From Oscillospiraceae bacterium (GTDB taxonomy: Bacteria; Bacillota; Clostridia; Oscillospirales; Ruminococcaceae): a stretch of DNA of 7,563 nucleotides. Made by a program: the position numbers and the translations under genes. The number at the start of each line of letters is the position of its first letter. Positions within the stretch are counted from its first letter, which is position 1. The notes beneath the pieces were generated by a model. The model saw only the letters and a program-made list of their open reading frames with translations. It was not told where the DNA came from and searched no databases. This document shows positions 1-5,892 of this stretch, in pieces. The stretch is from contig SFFD01000049.1 in the NCBI GenBank assembly GCA_004556975.1, positions 1-7,563 of the forward strand, in the 5' to 3' direction.

Positions 1-279
1 TTAGTTAATGACTTCGCCGTTTTCGTCCGTATAGGTATACTCTCTTTTTTGGGTTCCGTCCTTTTCGTTTACAAGAATATAAATTCCGTCCGAAGCTTTT
101 GCCGTATTGCCCACATATCCCTCTTCAAAGTCGAAATCAAGCGGGTAATAGGTCGGAATATAAATATATTCCGGCATACCGTTATTGTCGTCGCTCTTAT
201 TCTTATTGCAGCCCGCGAAAAGCGAAATCACCGTAACCGCGGCAAGAACAAGGGCTATAAGTTTAAGTTTCGTTTTCAT
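1..279 (-). CDS. Short lipoprotein; truncated paralogue of the neighbouring solute-binding lipoprotein
   Basis: A 92-residue exported lipoprotein with a charged N-terminus (MKTKLK), a hydrophobic core and the lipobox FAGC with Cys24. It is therefore predicted to be lipidated and anchored to the outer face of the membrane. The start is supported by an AAGGAGG site (complement of 289-295) about 8 nt upstream. Residues 37-90 align without large gaps to residues 35-88 of the 842-residue lipoprotein at 431-2959 (EYIYIPTYY against EYVYKAEYF, YILVN against YALVN, TDENGE against IDENGE), and the lipobox Cys is residue 24 in both. The paralogue continues for 750 more residues, but this one stops with TAA at the window's first base. 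It could be a gene broken by a frameshift or nonsense mutation whose remainder lies to the left, or a real short lipoprotein. The reading frame is certain; functional status is unknown. Confidence 0.75.
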   Translation of the reverse strand: MKTKLKLIALVLAAVTVISLFAGCNKNKSDDNNGMPEYIYIPTYYPLDFDFEEGYVGNTAKASDGIYILVNEKDGTQKREYTYTDENGEVIN

Positions 280-328
280 TTCCCGTTTCCTCCTTATGCT
301 GTCTGTATCAAGGGCCGTTTATAACATA

Positions 329-357
329 AGTATATAAAAATGTAGGAATTATTGCAA
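329..357 (-). promoter_or_regulatory. Sigma-A-type promoter of the short lipoprotein
   Basis: Read on the minus strand, TTGCAA (352-357) and TATACT (329-334) are separated by exactly 17 bp, close to the sigma-70/sigma-A consensus. Transcription would start near 322 and give a leader of about 43 nt before the ATG at 279. The short gene therefore has its own promoter, independent of the large gene upstream. Confidence 0.65.
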
Positions 358-430
358 GGGAATTGGAAATTATCAGCGGAAAACCAATAATTTTTTTAAG
401 AACGCGGCGGGCGCCGGGGTAAAAATCGGC

Positions 431-2959
431 TTACCGCTGTTCGTTTATATAGATGCCCGCGCGGCTTTGAATCATTTTCGCGGCTTCGGCGGCGGATTTT
501 TCGCCCTTAAAGAAGGGCTGAATTTCCTCGTTTATAATGTCGGAAAGGCTTGTGTCATAGCGCATAAAGACCTTGGTGTTTTTAATAAGATCAAGAATTA
601 TTTCCTTTTCATAATCCGTCATGGCATAAACATCAATACCCTCGTCGTCGTTGCCGAAATAGGCAGTGGTCTTGGGCGTTTCGTGAACTCCCTCGGCGTT
701 GGTTGCTCCCTCATAAAACACTGTCTTTTTGCCCGTTTCGGTGTCGGAGCCGCCCTCGCCCGCAGAAGCCTCCGCTCCGTTTTCACCGTAAACAACCTCT
801 TCGGAGGAGCCTGAATAGTCGGGGTTAAATTCGGGAGTCGCCTCTTTGGTAATCATGTCCTCAAAGACCTCTTTGTTGGTGGGAATGCCGCTGTAATATC
901 CGTATTGGTTCTGTTCCTCCTGATATTCTTTTGTAAGAATACGGCTGATGAATTCCCACGCCACGTCTTTGTATTCGCTTTTTGACGAAATCGCATAACC
1001 AACGCCGGAGGAGGTGAAGGTTGAACCCGTTCCGGGATAGCCCACAAAGCTTATATCCTTTCCGTAGGTATAGAAAGTGCTTAAACGGAAGTCCTGAAGA
1101 TTCCACATATAAACATTTGCAAGAAGCTGCTTTCCGGAACGGATTCTGTCCTCTTCTCTTTCCGTTTCTTCATAATCGTCATAGTTCACGTCCTCATCTG
1201 CGGGGAAGGTTTTCACCGTTTCAAGAAGGTCGATGAATTCAGGACTGTCAAAGCTGCATTCGCCGGTTTCCCAGTTTACGAACTTTTCCATATTGCTGTA
1301 AAGGAAGGTGTAAAGGGCCGAGCTTCTTGAATAATACCTGCCGAAAATGTCGGCTCCCTCTGGAAGCTTTGCAAGGGCGTTTTTCATATCTTCAAATGTC
1401 CAGCTTTCTGCGTCGCCCACGACGCTTTTAAGCCCAAGCGCCGTCTGAAGCGAAAAAGCGGAATAAACTTCATAAAGCTTGCCGTCGCTGCTGCGAAGGG
1501 TTTTAAAGAAATCCTCCACAAGGGCGTCCTTGCCAAAGTCGCGTTCAATATAGGGGGTAAGGTCCTCCAAAATTCCCTTTGCGGCATACTGGGTTATGGG
1601 AAGGTTGCCGTCTATAACAATAACATCCGGCACCTTGCCCGCAATGATTTCGGTATTGAGCTTTGTAATTCCCGCGGTGTAATCGTCATTGGTGGCATAC
1701 TGGGAATAATCCGTTACCTTCATGCGGTATTCCGTATTGGTCTTGTTGAATTTTGCTACCATATCGCGCATATCGGAATTCATATACGCCGTGGCAACGG
1801 TTATTATCTTCTTTTCGTTTGATGGGTCGTTAAGCGTCTTTACAAGGCGCACAAGCTCTGACGTGTTGTTATCCCAATCCTGATTATAAAGAACAAAATC
1901 GCCGTTTTCCATTCCCGAAACATGCTGAACATAGTCCGGGGACAAATCGCAGTCAAGCCAGTCGACTATTCTTGTAACGGTGCCGTCCTTTGCATTAACG
2001 CCCAAAATTCCGCTTTGATCCGCGCCGAAAAAGTCATATTCGCCGCTGCCGGTAAAAATCTGATTGAAATATACCGCTGACATTGAAAGATTTGCTCCGG
2101 CGGAAAAATCCTTCTTGGCAAGGTCGATTACTTTTATCTGCTGGTTTCCGCTGTTGTCCCAAAGAAGCACGGCAACGCTTCCGTCGGCAATGCGTACCAT
2201 ATCGCCAAAGCCTCTTTCCTCATTAAGAGTAAAAAGCAGACTGCTGAAATCCGGGTTATAGACCTCAATGCTGTCGCCGTTCGCAAGCGCATACCAGTTG
2301 CCGTCTTTGTCGCAGACGATTTTATATATGCTGTAATATTCGCCGTTGCCGCTTTCCTTTTCCGCAACGGTTTTGGTTTCAACAAGGCCGCCGTTTTCGT
2401 CAAGAATATCCACGCGGCAAACATATTTTGACGTGCTGCTGTAATTCCAGATGCTGTCGGTTTGCTGGTTAAAATCTGCGGGAAGGTTATAGATTGTGGT
2501 GTTTTCATCGTAAATTACGGCAAGCCCGCCGTTTGCGGTTTCGGTCATTCCGCTGACGGAGGAATATTTCTGAACCGCAGGGTCGGAATAGTCCGTTTCG
2601 GAGCTTATGTTGTCAACATAGCCCTCAAGCTTTTTCATTTCGCCGGTGGCGGCGTTGATTTCATAAAGAACATTTGCGAAAATTTCGCTTGTATAGCTCT
2701 GTTCTTCGCCGTTTTCATCAATATATGAATTTTCAACGGTTTCGCCGGTGGATTGATTGACCAAAGCATAAAGCTTTTCGCCGGAAGCGGCAATCGAATT
2801 TATCTGTGCGCCTTCAAAGTCTTTAAGGTCGAAATATTCGGCCTTATATACATATTCGTCAACAGTCTCGCCGCTTTTGCTTTTGCTGCAGCCTGCAAGG
2901 CTTGTAAGCGACATAATTGCCGCAAGCACAAGAGCCGCGGCTTTTGTGGTTCTTTTCAT
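431..2959 (-). CDS. Extracellular solute-binding lipoprotein (family 1) with N-terminal propeller-like domain
   Basis: An 842-residue lipoprotein, about twice the usual 400-450 residues of an ABC-transporter substrate-binding protein. Residues 1-24 are a signal peptide ending in LAGC (Cys24). Residues ~35-375 hold repeated strand-rich units of the kind LYALVNQ, GLAVIYDENT, NWYALANGDSIEVYN and SVAVLLWDNSG, which suggest a beta-propeller. Residues ~383-842 look like a family 1 SBP: ITVATAYMNSDMRDMVAKFNKTN opening the first lobe, then KVPDVIVIDG, a YAAKGILEDLTPYIE helix, GVGYAISSKSEYKDVAWEFISRIL, and a C-terminal helix ending in YINEQR. Sugars or oligosaccharides are likely ligands by family, but this is not shown here. 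Residues ~712-770 are a Gly/Ser/Glu-rich insertion. The start has an AAAGGGG site about 12 nt upstream. No permease or ATPase genes lie in the window, and no good terminator follows. The next gene downstream (1-279) is a truncated relative. Confidence 0.9.
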   Translation of the reverse strand: MKRTTKAAALVLAAIMSLTSLAGCSKSKSGETVDEYVYKAEYFDLKDFEGAQINSIAASGEKLYALVNQSTGETVENSYIDENGEEQSYTSEIFANVLYEINAATGEMKKLEGYVDNISSETDYSDPAVQKYSSVSGMTETANGGLAVIYDENTTIYNLPADFNQQTDSIWNYSSTSKYVCRVDILDENGGLVETKTVAEKESGNGEYYSIYKIVCDKDGNWYALANGDSIEVYNPDFSSLLFTLNEERGFGDMVRIADGSVAVLLWDNSGNQQIKVIDLAKKDFSAGANLSMSAVYFNQIFTGSGEYDFFGADQSGILGVNAKDGTVTRIVDWLDCDLSPDYVQHVSGMENGDFVLYNQDWDNNTSELVRLVKTLNDPSNEKKIITVATAYMNSDMRDMVAKFNKTNTEYRMKVTDYSQYATNDDYTAGITKLNTEIIAGKVPDVIVIDGNLPITQYAAKGILEDLTPYIERDFGKDALVEDFFKTLRSSDGKLYEVYSAFSLQTALGLKSVVGDAESWTFEDMKNALAKLPEGADIFGRYYSRSSALYTFLYSNMEKFVNWETGECSFDSPEFIDLLETVKTFPADEDVNYDDYEETEREEDRIRSGKQLLANVYMWNLQDFRLSTFYTYGKDISFVGYPGTGSTFTSSGVGYAISSKSEYKDVAWEFISRILTKEYQEEQNQYGYYSGIPTNKEVFEDMITKEATPEFNPDYSGSSEEVVYGENGAEASAGEGGSDTETGKKTVFYEGATNAEGVHETPKTTAYFGNDDEGIDVYAMTDYEKEIILDLIKNTKVFMRYDTSLSDIINEEIQPFFKGEKSAAEAAKMIQSRAGIYINEQR

Positions 2960-3016
2960 TGTTTTACTTTTCCCCTTTCATAAAAAAGCATTTTATTTAC
3001 ATAAATATAGGTAGAG

Positions 3017-3031
3017 AAAACGATACGTTTT
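3017..3031. promoter_or_regulatory. Candidate operator palindrome upstream of the solute-binding lipoprotein
   Basis: AAAACG-ATA-CGTTTT is a perfect 6-bp inverted repeat around a 3-bp centre, 58 bp before the start codon at 2959. A possible -10 (TATATT, complement of 3004-3009) lies just downstream on the minus strand, so the palindrome would fall in the -10/-35 spacer, a common repressor position. No convincing -35 is visible. The binding protein is unknown. Confidence 0.35.
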
Positions 3032-3091
3032 GTTGCAGAAAACAAAAAATTTTCCGCAGTTTTTTCCATATTGCCAAAGCCGTTTTTGCGC

Positions 3092-3457
3092 TTAATTTTT
3101 TACGACGGCGCCGAAAGGCGCAAACGCCAAAGCCGCAATTTTAAAGAACTGCTTGCCAAAGGGAATTCCGATTATGGTAATGCACCACAAAACGCCGTTT
3201 ATTGCGGCGGTGGCGGCAATTTCCCACCCGAAAACAAGCACCCAAAGCACATCCAGCAGAACGCTGCCCACGCCTGCACGGGCATAGTCAATTTGCTTGC
3301 CGAAGGGCGCGGCGCAAAGCTTTGCCATTTTAAAGCACTGTTTTCCCGCGGGAATTCCGATTATTGTTATGCAAAGCAAAAGCCCCGCTATGCTCCATTC
3401 CAGCCAAAGCAGAAATCCGCCGAATATAAACCACAGGATATTGCCCAGAATTTTCAT
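3092..3457 (-). CDS. yccF: YccF-family inner membrane protein
   Basis: A 121-residue membrane protein of the YccF domain family, found in many bacteria and without an established biochemical role. It has two copies of the family's signature: ITIIGIPAGKQCFKMAKLCAAPFGK at residues 30-54 and ITIIGIPFGKQFFKIAALAFAPFGA at residues 93-117, a 63-residue period. Each copy follows a hydrophobic stretch (residues ~4-29 and ~66-92), the second holding the family-typical VFGWEI. The length agrees with the family. The ATG is set by AAAGGAGCG (complement of 3464-3472) 8 nt upstream. The duplication is also visible in the DNA as near-repeats at 3107-3181 and 3296-3370. The solute-binding gene follows 132 bp downstream on the same strand, but nothing links them functionally. 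Family assignment is firm; the symbol is by family resemblance. Confidence 0.9.
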   Translation of the reverse strand: MKILGNILWFIFGGFLLWLEWSIAGLLLCITIIGIPAGKQCFKMAKLCAAPFGKQIDYARAGVGSVLLDVLWVLVFGWEIAATAAINGVLWCITIIGIPFGKQFFKIAALAFAPFGAVVKN

Positions 3458-3513
3458 TTAAAACGCTCCTTTCCGTCGCGGTTTTACAATTATTTCTTTA
3501 TTTTCGCAGGGTA

Positions 3514-3522
3514 ATTATATCA
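3514..3522 (-). promoter_or_regulatory. Extended -10 promoter of yccF
   Basis: On the minus strand TGATATAAT is a perfect extended -10 (TGnTATAAT), with the TATAAT at 3514-3519. No good -35 lies 16-18 bp upstream, which is usual for extended -10 promoters. Transcription would begin near 3507, about 50 nt before the yccF start. Confidence 0.6.
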
Positions 3523-3640
3523 TATTCTTCATCACAAAAGTTACTTTTTTTCAAATCTTAAAGAAAGATTAAGGAATCAAAAAATTTGCTCCGCGGTTCG
3601 GCACGGCAAAAAGCGCCGCGTTTTGCACTGTTTTAAAGGC

Positions 3641-3673
3641 GCGCCCCGTTTGCCGCGGGCGCAAAGTTTTTTT
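3641..3673 (+). other. Terminator-like hairpin with no upstream gene on its strand
   Basis: GCGCCC (3641-3646) pairs with GGGCGC (3657-3662), with two more inner C-G pairs possible. After AAAG there is a run of seven T (3667-3673). The shape is that of an intrinsic terminator reading rightward, except for the 4-nt gap before the T run. No plus-strand gene precedes it; it sits just before the T-box promoter and could insulate it. The 3523-3640 stretch to its left holds no recognisable gene. Confidence 0.25.
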
Positions 3674-3685
3674 CACCTTTTTCTA

Positions 3686-3714
3686 TTGCAAAACATATTC
3701 TGTTGTGGTATATT
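3686..3714 (+). promoter_or_regulatory. Promoter of the cysE T-box transcript
   Basis: TTGCAA (3686-3691), a 17-bp spacer and TATATT (3709-3714), with a TG one base before the -10 (TGGTATATT). This is a strong sigma-A-type arrangement. The predicted start near 3721 lies immediately before the T-box leader. Confidence 0.75.
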
Positions 3715-3720
3715 GTAATT

Positions 3721-4030
3721 GTATATTTTAAAATGCTTTGAGTGGGAAGAAGTAGCCGTGCAAAAAGCGCGCAGCAGAGAGAGGAACGCTTTGCTGAAAG
3801 TTCCTTTGCGGGTTTGCGGTGAATGCGCCCATGAGCACGCCGCCGGAAAGACGTTTGAGCACCCCGTGCTCAAACAGCCCGAGTATGGCTGCGCGGCACG
3901 CCGCCGTTACCCGGCGGGGCTTTAATAATTGAAGCCCGCAAAGTGATTAAACCGGAGTGGAACCGCGATATTTTTTGTAACTATACCGCCTCCGTCGCTG
4001 CAAAAGCAGCGGCGGAGGCATTTTTGTTTT
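3721..4030 (+). ncRNA. T-box riboswitch, tRNA-Cys-responsive, controlling cysE
   Basis: This is a complete T-box leader in cis to cysE. Stem I is recognisable from GGGAAGAAGTAG, the AGAGAG segment (3777-3782), the apical stem AGGAAC...GTTCCT, and the 3' strand with GAA-TGC-G, where TGC at 3824-3826 is the specifier codon for cysteine. A perfect 10-bp hairpin (3853-3862 with 3866-3875) and a stem III (GGGCTT 3917-3922 with AAGCCC 3932-3937) follow. The conserved T-box is GGAGTGGAACCGCG at 3954-3967. The antiterminator can form as CGGAG (3953-3957) with CTCCG (3990-3994) and GCG (3965-3967) with CGC (3987-3989), leaving the canonical 7-nt bulge UGGAACC. The UGGA pairs with UCCA, and tRNA-Cys is known to carry discriminator U73, in agreement with the specifier. 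Uncharged tRNA-Cys is expected to favour antitermination. The small open frame inside the leader is not a gene. Confidence 0.93.
3988..4030 (+). terminator. Regulated intrinsic terminator of the T-box leader
   Basis: A 14-bp stem (GCCTCCGTCGCTGC at 3988-4001 with 4006-4019, one G-U pair at T3995) capped by AAAA and followed by ATTTTTGTTTT. Its 5' arm contains the CTCCG that the antiterminator needs, so the two structures exclude each other, as expected for transcriptional T-box control. Confidence 0.93.
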
Positions 4031-4049
4031 ATTCAGGAGGTTGTGTGCT

Positions 4050-4697
4050 ATGTTTGAAGGGCTTAAACAGGATATAAACGCCGTTAAAGAACGTGACCCC
4101 GCAGCGCCCTCTTCTCTTCAGATTCTGCTTATTTATTCCGGTCTTCACGCCATTATGTGGCACAGACCGGCATACTGGCTTTGGAACCACGGTCACCGTT
4201 TTCTTGCCAGGGCAATTTCGCAGATTGTGCGGAACCGCACCGGCGTTGAGATTCATCCTGCGGCAAAAATCGGCCGCGGCGTGCTTATTGACCACGGAAT
4301 GGGCGTCGTTATCGGCGAAACCGCCGAGGTTGGCGACGGCTGCACGATTTATCAGGGCGTAACCCTTGGCGGAACGGGCAAGGAAAGCGGAAAGCGCCAC
4401 CCCACCCTTGGCAAAAACGTTACCGTTGGCTGCGGCGCCAAGGTTTTGGGGCCGTTTTCCGTGGGAGACGGCGCCAAAATTGCCGCAAACGCCGTGGTTT
4501 TAAGCGAAATTCCGGAATATGCCACCGCGGTTGGCGTGCCGGCGCGGGTGGTGCGCCAGTACGGCAGGCGGCTGGAGCAGCTTGACCAGGTGCATATTCC
4601 CGACCCGGTTTCCCAGGAATTCTGCCGCCTGCAAATGGAAAACGACCGCCTGCAAATGGAAATCAATGAGCTGCATAAATTGCATGAGAAGGAATAA
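4050..4697 (+). CDS. cysE: Serine O-acetyltransferase
   Basis: A 215-residue cytosolic enzyme that transfers acetyl from acetyl-CoA to L-serine, giving O-acetylserine for cysteine synthesis. The N-terminal helical part is followed by a left-handed beta-helix of hexapeptide repeats (~65-167). Known active-site landmarks are present: the Asp81-His82 pair in LIDHG, then TLGGTGKESGKRHPTLG with Arg116-His117, and the GVPARVV end of the helix. The length suits short Gram-positive forms. The ATG at 4050 is chosen because AGGAGG (4035-4040) lies 9 nt upstream; a TTG at 4041 abuts that site and is too close. The C-terminus (residues ~188-215) is a charged heptad-like helix with a tandem RLQMEND/RLQMEIN and lacks the terminal Ile that many CysE use to dock into CysK. 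It is controlled by the Cys T-box leader. No cysK and no clear terminator follow. Confidence 0.96.
   Translation: MFEGLKQDINAVKERDPAAPSSLQILLIYSGLHAIMWHRPAYWLWNHGHRFLARAISQIVRNRTGVEIHPAAKIGRGVLIDHGMGVVIGETAEVGDGCTIYQGVTLGGTGKESGKRHPTLGKNVTVGCGAKVLGPFSVGDGAKIAANAVVLSEIPEYATAVGVPARVVRQYGRRLEQLDQVHIPDPVSQEFCRLQMENDRLQMEINELHKLHEKE
4625..4662 (+). repeat. Tandem 21-bp (one-heptad) repeat in the cysE tail
   Basis: A 17-bp identical block (CCGCCTGCAAATGGAAA) occurs at 4625-4641 and again at 4646-4662, a period of 21 bp. It encodes RLQMEND-RLQMEIN, exactly one coiled-coil heptad each. This looks like a recent in-frame duplication of one heptad. Confidence 0.8.
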
Positions 4698-4778
4698 TGC
4701 GGACGGTTATCGGCGGTTAGCGGCCGGCGAACAGTGATTGGAAGCCGCACGGCTTGCAGCAATTCCCTAAAAATGTTA

Positions 4779-4952
4779 CACTTATATTATAAATACCCGC
4801 TTATTCGGAAAGGAGCGTGCTCAAAAATGAAGCGTAAAATTTTATCCGTGCTCAGCGTGCTCATGGCGGTGCTCATGAGCACCGCGGGGCTCTCCGGGTG
4901 CAACAAAACTCCCGCCGGAGCAGAAAGCAGCGGCGGGAGCGGGGAGAGTGTG
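4779..4952 (+). repeat. Shared leader/signal-peptide cassette, copy 1
   Basis: This 174-bp block matches 5720-5892 with about 15 differences by hand count, roughly 91% identity. It runs from an AT-rich stretch TTATATTATAAATA (a possible -10) through the GGAAAGGAGCG ribosome binding site, the signal peptide and lipobox, to the GGSGESV linker. The match stops there; the following mature-domain DNA is unlike copy 2 and visibly richer in A/T. No convincing -35 is conserved between copies. Confidence 0.9.
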
Positions 4953-5546
4953 GAAGAAAGCAGTGCTGAAAGCGAAAGTGAACCTGAGGAAAGTTTTGAT
5001 TATACAGGCTGGCAAGACTTTTCATATGAAATGGAAGCTGTGACTTGTGAAATTGCCCCTGTTGAGGAAAAACCGACATTTGGAGGCACAAGTCCTGTTT
5101 ATCCGGCAACTGTCAATTTTCGGCTTCCTGCGGATTTCAAAATTCTTCAAGACGTTTATGGATTAGAGTTCCACTCTAGTGTAAAATTTGATTTTATTCC
5201 GATGGATTTTTATATCACAGAGAATGATGACTTGGAAATCGTGCGTAATATTATTTCCGACAGCAATGAAAATGTAATTTCGTTTCCGGGAGTTTATATT
5301 ATTCCGGACGATTTTTCAGAGCCGTGGTATGATTACCCAGTTGTAAAAGAATCGCGCGGTGATCCGGACTGGATGTGTCGCTACCACTACTACGTTTATG
5401 CCGAAATTGACGGCGGCATTTTCTATGTCGCCGTCAACGAATACGGCGCGTTTGACGAAAATTACGATATGTCTAACGCCATTGCCTTCATCCGGCAAGT
5501 GATAGAAACAGTGTCGGTTACGGTTGATTATGATTCTCAGTCGTAA
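4827..5546 (+). CDS. Lipoprotein of unknown function (cassette lipoprotein 1)
   Basis: A 239-residue predicted lipoprotein, exported and membrane-anchored. Residues 1-25 are a signal peptide with lipobox LSGC (Cys25). Residues ~26-56 form a Ser/Glu/Gly-rich acidic linker. A ~175-residue globular domain follows, with alternating strands (TVNFRLPADFKIL, GLEFHSSVKFDFIPMDFYI, YHYYVYAEI, GGIFYVAVNEYG) and a final helix-strand unit (AIAFIRQVIETVSVTV). I do not recognise the family; the layout faintly recalls PsbP/Mog1-like lipoprotein domains, which is only a guess. The frame is open back to 4734, but AAGGAG about 12 nt before the ATG at 4827, and the repeat with the second gene, fix the start there. 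The gap of 129 bp to cysE has no clear terminator, so read-through from cysE is possible. Confidence 0.85.
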   Translation: MKRKILSVLSVLMAVLMSTAGLSGCNKTPAGAESSGGSGESVEESSAESESEPEESFDYTGWQDFSYEMEAVTCEIAPVEEKPTFGGTSPVYPATVNFRLPADFKILQDVYGLEFHSSVKFDFIPMDFYITENDDLEIVRNIISDSNENVISFPGVYIIPDDFSEPWYDYPVVKESRGDPDWMCRYHYYVYAEIDGGIFYVAVNEYGAFDENYDMSNAIAFIRQVIETVSVTVDYDSQS

Positions 5547-5719
5547 CTCGGGAAAGAAGCGAGGCTGTACCACGCATTTCCGTGCTTGCAATTAATAAAG
5601 CTGTTGAATGGGCTGTCATGGTCAACCATACACTCACGTTTCTTTGCTGTATCAAATTTACTTGGTTTGGTGTACAGAACATTTCTTACATCAAATTTTT
5701 TCAAATCGGTAAAATTCCG

Positions 5720-5892
5720 CACTTATATTATAAATACTCGCTTGTTCGGAAAGGAGCGTGCTCAAAATGAAGCGTAAAATTTTATCCGTGCTCGGCGTGC
5801 TCATGGCGGTGCTCATGAGCACCGCGGCGTTTTCTGCGTGTAGCAAAGCTCCCGCCGGAGCGGAAAACGGCGGCGGGAGCGGGGAGAGTGTG
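5720..5892 (+). repeat. Shared leader/signal-peptide cassette, copy 2
   Basis: The second copy of the block at 4779-4952, one base shorter because of a missing A just before the ATG. The first ~100 bp are almost identical to copy 1; most differences cluster around the lipobox codons. It begins abruptly inside the intergenic stretch 5547-5766, the rest of which holds no recognisable gene or terminator. Confidence 0.9.

Noticed and set aside
365..430. Terminator of the large solute-binding gene
   Set aside because: Only a very short GC hairpin (CGGC/GCCG) is visible and it is not followed closely by a T run on the minus strand.
467..2983. Several plus-strand open frames of 65-115 codons opposite the solute-binding gene
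   Set aside because: They are antisense to a well-supported gene, lack ribosome binding sites, and encode no recognisable protein.
3554..3570. AATCTT/AAGATT hairpin between yccF and the T-box promoter
   Set aside because: A weak AT-only stem with no T run in a useful position and no matching partner site.
3719..3925. 68-codon plus-strand open frame inside the cysE leader
   Set aside because: It lies wholly within the T-box RNA, has no ribosome binding site, and its sequence is explained by the conserved T-box elements.
4041..4049. TTG start for cysE nine bases upstream of the ATG
   Set aside because: It directly abuts the AGGAGG site, leaving no spacing; the ATG at 4050 has correct spacing.
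4742..4755. AAGCC-GCAC-GGCTT hairpin as a cysE terminator
   Set aside because: The stem is only 5 bp and no T run follows.
4734..4826. Upstream extension of lipoprotein 1 to a start at 4734
   Set aside because: The extra 31 residues are not signal-like, include the ribosome binding site region, and the repeat with lipoprotein 2 confirms the start at 4827.
5547..5719. Possible small gene or RNA between the two lipoproteins
   Set aside because: The short open frames here lack ribosome binding sites, and only weak hairpins such as CACG/CGTG near 5571-5584 are seen, with no T run.
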